Positions 1 to 5,431 of a DNA stretch of 6,237 nucleotides are shown here, one piece after another; the first letter of the stretch is position 1, and every line of letters begins with the position of its first letter. The stretch lies in the NCBI GenBank assembly GCA_934771675.1, contig CAKVMF010000056.1, positions 1 through 6,237 on the forward strand, in the 5' to 3' direction. Made by a program: the position numbers and the translations under genes. Origin of the DNA: an uncultured Clostridia bacterium. Lineage in GTDB: Bacteria > Bacillota > Clostridia > Christensenellales > UBA1242. The notes under the pieces were generated by a model. It saw only the letters and a program-made list of their open reading frames with translations, ran no database searches and was not told where the DNA came from.

Positions 1-1
1 C

Positions 2-223
2 TATGTACGCAAAGCAAGACGTAATCCGGAAGAAGTCCAAAAGTACTCTCAACTCGCAATTGAAGCATCAAACGACCCAATTTGGTTCAAATATATTGGA
101 ACTGACGGACTTTTAATTTCTGTTGACAATTATCAAAAGAGCGGCAGCGGAAAAGAAGTTTATGAAAAAGCAGGGTTTAATGTAAAAGACATCTTGAAAA
201 AGATTAAATCAAAACTAAAATAA
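2..223 (+). CDS. tkt: Transketolase, C-terminal fragment (5' end outside window)
   Basis: Only the last 73 codons are present, open from the window edge to a TAA at 221-223. The translation contains WFKYIGTDG, then a short beta/loop segment and EVYEKAGF, followed by a Lys-rich end. This matches the C-terminal domain of transketolase, where a conserved W-x-x-Y-G-x-x-G segment precedes the 'fG.Sapg..v.e.fGf' segment. Transketolase is the cytosolic thiamine-diphosphate enzyme that moves two-carbon units between sugar phosphates in the non-oxidative pentose phosphate pathway. The usual FGxSAPG stretch is diverged here (NYQKSGSGK). The thiamine-diphosphate and pyrimidine-binding domains would lie upstream and cannot be seen. 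A stand-alone C-terminal half (split transketolase) or a related 1-deoxyxylulose-5-phosphate synthase is possible but fits less well or cannot be judged. A strong terminator 10 bases after the stop ends the transcript. Confidence 0.8.
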   Translation, partial: YVRKARRNPEEVQKYSQLAIEASNDPIWFKYIGTDGLLISVDNYQKSGSGKEVYEKAGFNVKDILKKIKSKLK

Positions 224-233
224 ACAATCAAAG

Positions 234-268
234 CACAAGAGCAAAAAAAAAGTTCTTGTGTTTTTTTT
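234..268 (+). terminator. Rho-independent terminator after transketolase
   Basis: A 7-bp perfect stem pairs CACAAGA (234-240) with TCTTGTG (254-260). The loop is 13 nt and A-rich, and a run of eight T follows at 261-268. It starts 10 bases after the transketolase stop and separates that gene from the surface-protein gene. Confidence 0.85.
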
Positions 269-312
269 GTTTAAAAAATTTTTCAATTGATTGCATAAAA
301 CAACTTTTTTGG

Positions 313-363
313 TGGACAATTTAAGTAAAAATAATTACTATTAAAGTAGTATATTTTATGGAG
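313..363 (+). promoter_or_regulatory. Candidate sigma-A promoter and RBS of the surface-protein gene
   Basis: The -35 box is TGGACA (313-318, 5/6 to consensus). A 17-bp spacer leads to TACTAT (336-341, 4/6) as the -10 box. A Shine-Dalgarno GGAG sits at 360-363, five bases before the ATG at 369, and fixes that start. A small dyad, TACTA (336-340) with TAGTA (347-351), straddles the -10 box. It could be an operator but is too short to claim. Confidence 0.55.
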
Positions 364-368
364 TTAAT

Positions 369-2639
369 ATGAAAAAATATTTGAAATTTTTTGTCATTGG
401 TTTAATGCTTATTTTTTCAGCAGTTTGCGGCAAGTTTGGATTAAATTCAACCGCCACGGCAAGTGCTGATGCATTGCCAACATATGAATATGTTGTTTCA
501 AATGATGTGAACACTTCTGGCTCGAAAATTGTCACAATAAAAAGCAAAATGAACGACGGAACTCTTGAAACCGTTTCAACAGCATCATCATTCAATCTTG
601 CTCTTGATGTGATTCGTAGCATTGTTCCAACTGGCACTCCATTAAACATTGAGTTTGACAATTTTGAAACATCTTCAACAATTGAACTCGCCGACAAGTC
701 TTACAATATTTCGGGAACTGTCATCTCTTCTATTTCAAATGAAATATTTGTTATCAATCCAGCCGAAACATCAACAATAAATTTTAAAGATTTTTCATTA
801 ACTGCTCACAATTCACAAAAATTAATCTCTATTATTTCAAACAAAACAGTTTCATTAACACTCGATAACGTTTCATTTGCTTCAACTTTTGCAGGATCAA
901 AAGCTATTGAACTTTTAAACGAAAATGCAGCAGTTTTTACAAAAAATAGTCTTGGGGTAAGCACAACAATTTTTGCAAGTATTGTTGCCGAAAACAGCTT
1001 AACTTTTGATTCATCAACAAACATTATTTCAACTGAAAGTCTAAAAATATTGATTCCATATTCAAACACAAACTTCATAGTTTCATCAAATGTTACAACT
1101 TCTGTTTTTAACAATTTGGAATTTGTTTCTCAAAACAATTACTACCAAATCAATGCCACACTCGTTGGCGGACAAATTGTTGCAACATCTTCACTTGTTG
1201 ACTTAACAATAACCTTTAACCAAAACACCGATGCTTCAAATATTTTAGTAACTGGAAAATTTGGCGAAACTATCGCCTACCCAACCATGGAACGTGCAGG
1301 CTATGCTTTCAATGGCTGGTTCACAGATAATGGAACATTTTTAAATCCTTACACAAACCAAACTTTTGAAAAGTCCATAACTCTTTATGCAAAATGGACA
1401 CCATATGTAACAATTTACTTCACAACAAACGGCGGAACGTTTGCCGAAAACTCAACTTCATCAATTTATGGCGAAGCAAACTCACCATTAACAAAACATT
1501 TTCCACAAGTTTTACGAGAAGGCTACGACTTTGCAGGCTGGCGACTTGAATCAACCGGTGAAAGATACACTGATGATCAATACTTTCCAAGTTCTAGCAT
1601 AACCCTGGTTGCTCAATGGCGACCAAGACAATATGCTCTAATCTTTATTACACACACATCTCAAGAACAATCACAACAAAAGTTGTTTGGTGACACAATC
1701 ACTTACCCAGCACTTTCACGTGAAGGCTATAAGTTCTGCGGATGGTTTGAAGATAGTTCATATACAATCGCATTTAACTCAACTTCAATGCCAAGCCGAG
1801 ACCTTAATCTTTATGCAAAATGGGAAGAAAAAGAAACCGTAACTTTAAACATCGATTCTCAATCTTATGAATTTGATGAAAATTATCACAGTTTTAACCT
1901 TTCATCAACCTTAAACAATTTTCAAGTGACATACTTTGTTGATGGAGAATGGACTTCAACCCCACCAACGCAAGCAGGGACTTACAATGTTCATATTCTT
2001 CGTGTTGAAGACGAAACTCACAAAAAATTTGAAACAACATTGATGGGTGGGCTTACAATAGATCCACTTTACAAAAATCTTTCATGGGTTATTGCAGTGC
2101 TGTTTATTGTTGGGTTTGCGGAAATCATTGCAGCAATTTTTGTTAGATATATGAAAAAACTTAAAACTTCAAGAACCTATGTCTTTTCACCAATTTCACT
2201 TTTGCTTGCAAACTACATTCTTCCATCAAATCAAATTGTTTTGCTCGCAATTTCAGGAACTTTTGCAGTGTTTGGAATGGTGCTTTTGATTTATGAAATT
2301 GTTTCAGAATATCGCACAAATTCAGTTGTTGATATCCCAAAAAGTGATTACGACAATCGCAAACACTTAAAGAAAATTGGCGATGAAAACGACAACTTCT
2401 TCACAAGCACAGTTCTTTCAGACAAAGGAAAAACAGATACATATTCATATTCAGCCAGCGACATTGAACAGATGCTTAACGACCCACTTTACTTTGAAAA
2501 GCACAAGCACAATCAAAACAAATCTGACAATGAAATAGTTAACCCCGACGAAAATAATGCTGATAGACTTGATTATGAACATTCCCTTGATGACAACACC
2601 AATAACAACGAGCCATCAAATGACGACGAAAACAAATAA
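369..2639 (+). CDS. Exported InlB-repeat surface protein with C-terminal membrane anchor and cytoplasmic tail
   Basis: The 756-residue product starts at an ATG five bases after GGAG. Residues 1-35 form a Sec signal peptide: KK, a hydrophobic core at 5-20, and candidate A-x-A cleavage sites between 29 and 35. Residues 36-277 are rich in Ser, Thr, Asn and beta-branched residues, with no family I recognise; a beta-rich or beta-helix fold is plausible. Residues 278-487 hold three InlB B-type (Listeria-Bacteroides/Flg_new) repeats, each with a GY-x-F-x-GW core and a terminal A(K/Q)W. Residues 488-567 resemble an MBG/Ig-like module (TQAGTYNV). Hydrophobic segments follow at 571-593, weakly at 604-618, and at 621-645. 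A charged, Asp/Asn-rich tail of about 110 residues closes the protein. Three crossings would place this tail in the cytoplasm. No LPxTG motif is seen, so anchoring is by membrane helices. Adhesion or cell-surface binding is the family expectation; the ligand is unknown. The gene stands alone between two terminators. Confidence 0.85.
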   Translation: MKKYLKFFVIGLMLIFSAVCGKFGLNSTATASADALPTYEYVVSNDVNTSGSKIVTIKSKMNDGTLETVSTASSFNLALDVIRSIVPTGTPLNIEFDNFETSSTIELADKSYNISGTVISSISNEIFVINPAETSTINFKDFSLTAHNSQKLISIISNKTVSLTLDNVSFASTFAGSKAIELLNENAAVFTKNSLGVSTTIFASIVAENSLTFDSSTNIISTESLKILIPYSNTNFIVSSNVTTSVFNNLEFVSQNNYYQINATLVGGQIVATSSLVDLTITFNQNTDASNILVTGKFGETIAYPTMERAGYAFNGWFTDNGTFLNPYTNQTFEKSITLYAKWTPYVTIYFTTNGGTFAENSTSSIYGEANSPLTKHFPQVLREGYDFAGWRLESTGERYTDDQYFPSSSITLVAQWRPRQYALIFITHTSQEQSQQKLFGDTITYPALSREGYKFCGWFEDSSYTIAFNSTSMPSRDLNLYAKWEEKETVTLNIDSQSYEFDENYHSFNLSSTLNNFQVTYFVDGEWTSTPPTQAGTYNVHILRVEDETHKKFETTLMGGLTIDPLYKNLSWVIAVLFIVGFAEIIAAIFVRYMKKLKTSRTYVFSPISLLLANYILPSNQIVLLAISGTFAVFGMVLLIYEIVSEYRTNSVVDIPKSDYDNRKHLKKIGDENDNFFTSTVLSDKGKTDTYSYSASDIEQMLNDPLYFEKHKHNQNKSDNEIVNPDENNADRLDYEHSLDDNTNNNEPSNDDENK
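1200..1829 (+). repeat. Three tandem InlB B-type repeats (protein-level repeat)
   Basis: The repeats cover residues 278-345 (1200-1403), 346-419 (1404-1625) and 420-487 (1626-1829) of the surface protein. Each has (R/E)xGYxFxGW in the middle and ends in LYAKW or LVAQW. The units are 68, 74 and 68 residues long and well diverged from one another, so they are not a recent DNA-level duplication. Only the second keeps the usual NGG turn near its start. The third has a Cys in its core (FCGW, residue 457). Confidence 0.85.
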
Positions 2640-2670
2640 CAAATATACAATTTTGTAAACTTTTTAAATC

Positions 2671-2703
2671 AAAGGAATAAGCTGAAGAGCTTATTCCTTT
2701 TTT
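2671..2703 (+). terminator. Rho-independent terminator after the surface-protein gene
   Basis: A perfect 13-bp stem pairs 2671-2683 with 2688-2700 around a GAAG tetraloop. The T run is at 2698-2703. It lies 31 bases after the stop at 2639. Confidence 0.93.
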
Positions 2704-2716
2704 GCTTCAAAATAAC

Positions 2717-2745
2717 TTTACTTTTCACCAATAAATAATTACAAT
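2717..2745 (+). promoter_or_regulatory. Candidate promoter of the PlsC-like gene
   Basis: TTTACT (2717-2722, 4/6) and TACAAT (2740-2745, 5/6) are separated by 17 bp, just after the upstream terminator. Transcription would begin near 2752, leaving a leader of about 20 bases. The ribosome site before the ATG is weak: only GAG at 2765-2767. In DNA this A+T-rich, the match is moderate evidence. The adjacent TATATAAC (2749-2756) is a rival -10 with no good -35. Confidence 0.4.
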
Positions 2746-2772
2746 CTTTATATAACACAGAAGCGAGATTTT

Positions 2773-3633
2773 ATGGAAAAGAAAAAGAAGAATATTTTTA
2801 TTAGATTTTTTTGTGCTGTAGGCAGAGCTATAAATTATTTTTTTTGTTTTATTATTTTTGCAATCGCATGGGTATTTGCAAAAATATTCTTTAGATGCAA
2901 AGTCAAAGGCAAAGAAAATATAAACAAGACCGACGAAGCACAAATCTTTATTTCAAACCACTATGAACTTTTTGGACCAATTGCAATGTTTTTGAGATTT
3001 CCAAAAAGATTCAGACCATGGATTATTGACAAAATGATGATTCCTGAATGCGTTGAAAAACAAATGGGCTTAATGATTTACAACAACTACAAAAAAGTTC
3101 CAAAATGGATAAAAGCAATCATTATCGCAATCATCAAAAATCTTATGGTTTTCACAATGAAGTATATGGCTAGGGGCATACCAGTTTCAAGAGAAAACTT
3201 TAGAGAAAACTTAAAAACAATGAAAATAACCACCGACGAACTCAAAAAAGGAAAAACAATTGTTATCTTCCCTGAAAAAGACTATGTTAATGAAGGTGTT
3301 GGAGAGTTTCAAACCGGCTTTGAACATATTGCAAAATATTACCATCAAAAAACCGGCAAAAAAATTACTTTCTACCCAACATTTATTTCACAAGTAAACA
3401 GAACAATTTACATTGAAAAACCTATCACGTTTAATCCTGACAATGATTTTAATGATGAAAAAGACCGCATTGTTAACTACCTAAAAACTAGCATGGTTGA
3501 TTCATACAAACAAAATGAAGTTGGAAGCAAACAATATCTAAAGCACAAAGCAAAACTTGAAAAACGTGAAGCCAAAGAAAAAGCAACGGCAAAATCAAAA
3601 GAAGAAAAGAATAATGGCTCAAAGGAGAACTAA
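2773..3633 (+). CDS. Divergent PlsC-like lysophospholipid acyltransferase family protein
   Basis: The 286-residue product has the layout of the glycerol-phosphate/lysophosphatidate acyltransferase (PlsC/LPLAT) family, which moves an acyl chain from acyl-ACP or acyl-CoA onto a lysophospholipid at the inner face of the membrane. Residues 1-6 are basic and 20-40 form a membrane helix. Motif I is SNHYELFGP (61-69). Motif II appears as GIPVSR (135-140), motif III as IFPEKDY (165-171), and motif IV as a YP pair at 201-202 with EKPI at 215-218. A Lys/Glu-rich tail covers about 255-286. The oddity is that the H-x4-D catalytic pair reads H63 then G68, and the FPEGTR signature reads FPEKDY. These substitutions leave exact substrate and activity open: a subfamily with altered chemistry, another acyl acceptor, or a non-catalytic homologue. 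The gene has its own terminator, which begins inside its last codons. Confidence 0.8.
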   Translation: MEKKKKNIFIRFFCAVGRAINYFFCFIIFAIAWVFAKIFFRCKVKGKENINKTDEAQIFISNHYELFGPIAMFLRFPKRFRPWIIDKMMIPECVEKQMGLMIYNNYKKVPKWIKAIIIAIIKNLMVFTMKYMARGIPVSRENFRENLKTMKITTDELKKGKTIVIFPEKDYVNEGVGEFQTGFEHIAKYYHQKTGKKITFYPTFISQVNRTIYIEKPITFNPDNDFNDEKDRIVNYLKTSMVDSYKQNEVGSKQYLKHKAKLEKREAKEKATAKSKEEKNNGSKEN

Positions 3634-3650
3634 CAAGTTCTCCTTTTTTT
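3621..3650 (+). terminator. Rho-independent terminator overlapping the 3' end of the PlsC-like gene
   Basis: An 11-bp perfect stem pairs AAAGGAGAACT (3621-3631) with AGTTCTCCTTT (3636-3646) around a 4-nt loop. The T run is at 3644-3650. The left arm includes the last three sense codons and the first base of the stop codon at 3631-3633, so the hairpin is partly coding sequence. Confidence 0.92.
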
Positions 3651-3669
3651 GTGTTCCGAAAACAGCCTT

Positions 3670-3697
3670 AAAAATTTATAAAAAATTTTAAAAAATT
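3670..3697 (+). promoter_or_regulatory. Phased A-tracts upstream of the hsp20 promoter
   Basis: Three A-tracts begin at 3670 (A5T3), 3680 (A6T4) and 3690 (A6T2), spaced exactly 10 bp, and end against the CIRCE. A-tracts repeated once per helical turn bend DNA. A+T-rich DNA just upstream of a -35 box can also act as an UP element for the RNA polymerase alpha subunit. The spacing is read directly; a promoter-boosting role is inferred. Confidence 0.55.
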
Positions 3698-3722
3698 AGC
3701 ACTCTTTGCTTGACAGTGCTAA
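3696..3722 (+). promoter_or_regulatory. CIRCE operator (HrcA binding site)
   Basis: The left arm TTAGCACTC (3696-3704) matches the CIRCE consensus in full. The spacer is exactly 9 bases (3705-3713). The right arm CAGTGCTAA (3714-3722) matches GAGTGCTAA at 8 of 9 positions. CIRCE is bound by the repressor HrcA, which loses activity on heat shock when the GroE chaperonin is titrated. Here it covers the -35 box of the hsp20 promoter, so HrcA should block polymerase binding. It lies upstream of the predicted transcript start and so acts as DNA only. Confidence 0.93.
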
Positions 3723-3738
3723 AATAGTGAACTATAAT
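3710..3738 (+). promoter_or_regulatory. Perfect-consensus sigma-A promoter of hsp20
   Basis: TTGACA (3710-3715), a 17-bp spacer and TATAAT (3733-3738) match the housekeeping consensus at all 12 positions. The -35 box lies inside the CIRCE, across the spacer and the first two bases of its right arm. The predicted start is near 3745, giving a leader of about 54 bases. This architecture fits a strong promoter held down by a repressor rather than one using an alternative heat-shock sigma factor. Confidence 0.9.
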
Positions 3739-3746
3739 ATATACTG

Positions 3747-3773
3747 TTAAATGAATAAAACAAGTTCATTTAA
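3747..3773 (+). repeat. 9-N9-9 inverted repeat in the hsp20 leader
   Basis: TTAAATGAA (3747-3755) and TTCATTTAA (3765-3773) are perfect reverse complements around a 9-base spacer. The dyad begins at about the predicted transcript start and ends 11 bases before the Shine-Dalgarno AAGAGG (3785-3790). In RNA it would be a weak hairpin with one G-C pair and does not cover the ribosome site. In DNA it could be a second operator. Its sequence does not resemble CIRCE. Confidence 0.5.
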
Positions 3774-3798
3774 ACATAACTAAAAAGAGGTAAATATT

Positions 3799-4284
3799 AT
3801 GGAACAAAATAATTTTAATAATAAATATGAAAAACAAAACAATCAAAAACCAAGCAAAGAGATTTCTACTCATGAAAAGCACTATGATGTTTTTGATCCA
3901 TTCTTTGATGGCTTCTTTAGATTTCCATCAATCAAGAATGAATTTAAAGAACTCGACAAATTGATGAAAACCGATGTGCGTGAAGAAGAAAACGGCTACA
4001 CTTTGGAAGTTGAAATGCCAGGTGTTAAAAAAGAAAATGTTAATCTTGAACTCAACAATGGTTACCTTACCATTGAAGCTAAACAAAATTCAAACAATGA
4101 TGAAAAAGACAAAAAAGGCAACTACATCCGTCGTGAAAGATACTTTGGCTCAAGTGCAAGATCATTCTATGTTGGTGATATAAAAGAAGAAGATATTGAA
4201 GCATCTCTTGATTCTGGTATCTTGAAAATTTACATTCCAAAAGAAAAACGTGAAGAAACCAAAAAACGCATTGAAATTAAATAA
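3799..4284 (+). CDS. Hsp20 / alpha-crystallin family small heat-shock protein
   Basis: The 161-residue product is a cytosolic ATP-independent holdase that binds unfolding proteins and passes them to the Hsp70/ClpB or GroE systems. The N-terminal arm (1-56) is Asn/Gln/Lys-rich, then Phe-rich (DPFFDGFFRFP, 33-43), as is usual for the substrate-binding arm. The alpha-crystallin domain covers about 57-149, with EMPGVKKENV (72-81) and the hallmark A-x-x-x-x-GIL (135-142) followed by KIYIPK. The C-terminal I-x-I anchor that drives oligomerisation is I158-E-I160. Length and architecture are typical of bacterial Hsp20. The ATG at 3799 follows AAGAGG (3785-3790) by 8 bases. Control is by a CIRCE over a consensus promoter, so expression should follow HrcA, along with groE and dnaK operons elsewhere. 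The gene is monocistronic. No missing key residue is seen. Confidence 0.97.
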   Translation: MEQNNFNNKYEKQNNQKPSKEISTHEKHYDVFDPFFDGFFRFPSIKNEFKELDKLMKTDVREEENGYTLEVEMPGVKKENVNLELNNGYLTIEAKQNSNNDEKDKKGNYIRRERYFGSSARSFYVGDIKEEDIEASLDSGILKIYIPKEKREETKKRIEIK

Positions 4285-4290
4285 TTTGAA

Positions 4291-4325
4291 AAAAAATAAT
4301 TAAATTTTCATAAAAAATAATTAAA
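4291..4325 (+). repeat. Short A+T-only direct repeat after hsp20
   Basis: A 14-base A/T-only unit at 4291-4304 recurs at 4312-4325, 21 bp apart, between the hsp20 stop and its terminator. It would lie in the 3' untranslated region. Low complexity makes chance or slippage the simplest explanation. Confidence 0.35.
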
Positions 4326-4331
4326 AATGCA

Positions 4332-4360
4332 AAAAAGTCAGGAATAAGTCCTGACTTTTT
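4332..4360 (+). terminator. Rho-independent terminator after hsp20
   Basis: A perfect 12-bp stem pairs 4332-4343 with 4349-4360 around a 5-base loop; the G+C-rich core is GTCAGGA/TCCTGAC. The right arm ends in five T, then ATTTTT. The mirrored A-tract on the left would let it work in both directions, though no minus-strand gene is present. Confidence 0.92.
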
Positions 4361-4374
4361 ATTTTTAAAATATT

Positions 4375-4402
4375 TTGATTTATTATTAATTTATGCTACA
4401 AT
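4375..4402 (+). promoter_or_regulatory. Extended -10 promoter of the SDR gene
   Basis: TG (4394-4395), one base, then TACAAT (4397-4402) form an extended -10 element. TTGATT (4375-4380, 4/6) with a 16-bp spacer serves as the -35 box. The predicted start is near 4409, only about 10 bases before the ATG at 4419. The transcript would begin almost at its ribosome site GGTGA (4410-4414), which pairs with the UCACC part of the 16S rRNA tail. Confidence 0.6.
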
Positions 4403-4418
4403 TGAGCTGGGTGAAAAT

Positions 4419-5330
4419 ATGAACAAAAAACATTGGCTTGAAACAAATGCACGTTCTTTAAAAGGAAAAACTATTCTTATTACTGGCACAACCAGTGGAA
4501 TAGGTTACCAATCTCTTGTTATGCTTGCCGAAACCCAAACAAAAGTCATTGTTGGAGTTAGAAATACAAACAAAGCAAAAAGTCAAATAGAAGAACTTAA
4601 AAAATCTTATCCAAATTTTGATGCAACAATTTTTAGTCTTGATTTAACAGACAAAAACAGCATACTTGAATTTACAAACATGGTTAAAGCAAATTTTCCT
4701 GATGGCATTGACGGACTTATAAATAATGCTGGAATTTTTGCAAACAAAAAAGAAGTTTTGCCATGCGGCTATGAAAAGCACTTTTTTGTTGATTGCCTAG
4801 CTCCAATTTTTTTATCAATCAACCTTTTGCCAGTGCTTGAAAAGAAAGCAGATTCAAAAATTGTTTTTGTTTCTTCGCTTTCAATTAAACACAAAACCGC
4901 AAATTTGAGCGATATTGACTTAAAAACATCTAAAAATGATATAAAAACTTATGCAAATGCAAAATTGTGGCTAACAGCATATGCAACAGAGTTTAGCAAA
5001 AGATTGCATGAAAAAAAATCAAAAACAATCGTTTCAATTTGTCATCCCGGAATCACCGCATCATCACTCATGAGTTCTTCACATGGAAAGTTTGGAAAAC
5101 TCACATATTCATTTTTAAACTTTGGAATGAAGTGCATATTTCCAAAAACAAAACATGCAGCACAAGACGAAATTTTTGCACTAACCGCAAAACCAACCGA
5201 AAGCTCTTGGGTTTGTCCATCTGGAGCATTTGAAGTTTATGGAAAACCAAAAACAAAGAAAATATTTTTAAATAATATTAATTGCACGGAAATTTATGAC
5301 AAAATAAACGAAATTCTTAAAAAAATATAA
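4419..5330 (+). CDS. Classical short-chain dehydrogenase/reductase (retinol dehydrogenase-like)
   Basis: The 303-residue product is a soluble NAD(P)-dependent oxidoreductase with a Rossmann fold. The nucleotide-binding motif is TGTTSGIG (22-29). R48 after the second strand (GVRN) points to NADPH. D75 in LDLTD contacts adenine, and NNAG is at 102-105. The catalytic Ser lies in VSS (151-153), and the Y-x3-K pair is Y178 and K182. HPG (209-211) follows. The pattern best resembles the retinol dehydrogenase/WW-oxidoreductase branch, though the real substrate cannot be read from sequence and need not be a retinoid. The fourth member of the usual N-S-Y-K catalytic tetrad appears replaced: the expected Asn in the helix-4 segment aligns with D125 (FVDCLAP). 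Length is ordinary for the family. The start at 4419 is the only in-frame one with a ribosome site. The gene is monocistronic. Confidence 0.93.
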   Translation: MNKKHWLETNARSLKGKTILITGTTSGIGYQSLVMLAETQTKVIVGVRNTNKAKSQIEELKKSYPNFDATIFSLDLTDKNSILEFTNMVKANFPDGIDGLINNAGIFANKKEVLPCGYEKHFFVDCLAPIFLSINLLPVLEKKADSKIVFVSSLSIKHKTANLSDIDLKTSKNDIKTYANAKLWLTAYATEFSKRLHEKKSKTIVSICHPGITASSLMSSSHGKFGKLTYSFLNFGMKCIFPKTKHAAQDEIFALTAKPTESSWVCPSGAFEVYGKPKTKKIFLNNINCTEIYDKINEILKKI

Positions 5331-5350
5331 AAAATTCATCATATTTAATC

Positions 5351-5377
5351 AAAAAACTGCATATTTTGCGGTTTTTT
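5351..5377 (+). terminator. Rho-independent terminator after the SDR gene
   Basis: An 11-bp stem, with one G-T wobble, pairs 5351-5361 with 5367-5377 around a TATTT loop. It ends in six T (5372-5377). It lies 20 bases after the stop codon. Confidence 0.88.
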
Positions 5378-5396
5378 ATTTTAAAAATTAGGACTC

Positions 5397-5431
5397 TTGT
5401 CAACTTACCCACCATATATTATTCTTGACAA
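5397..5431 (+). repeat. Paired TTGWCAA boxes around the transporter-gene promoter
   Basis: TTGTCAA (5397-5403) and TTGACAA (5425-5431) are reverse complements, and each is also a TTG-N-CAA palindrome. Their centres are 28 bp apart. The second contains the -35 box. They could be operator half-sites of a metal-responsive or other repressor, or the first may be a chance copy. I do not recognise a known MntR, Fur or ArsR box. Confidence 0.35.

Noticed and set aside
385..435. Lipoprotein signal at C20 of the surface protein
   Set aside because: SAVC does not match the lipobox well (Val before the Cys, Ser at -3), and good A-x-A cleavage sites follow at 29-35.
356..1114. Minus-strand open frames of about 100 codons (356-697 and 806-1114)
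   Set aside because: They lie opposite the surface-protein gene, have no ribosome site or promoter, and their translations are compositional mirrors of a Ser/Asn-rich coding region.
2725..2943. Minus-strand 72-codon frame over the start of the PlsC-like gene
   Set aside because: It overlaps the clear membrane-helix coding region, has no Shine-Dalgarno, and is Lys/Phe/Ile-rich as expected from antisense A+T-rich DNA.
3745..3798. ROSE or fourU RNA thermometer in the hsp20 leader
   Set aside because: The AAGAGG ribosome site has no complementary U/C-rich segment in the leader, and the leader dyad leaves it free.
3974..4183. Second + strand frame inside hsp20
   Set aside because: It is nested in another frame of a complete Hsp20 gene, is rich in Lys and Met by composition, and has no independent start signal.
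5039..5233. Plus-strand 64-codon frame inside the SDR gene
   Set aside because: It is fully nested in the SDR coding frame and has no ribosome site.
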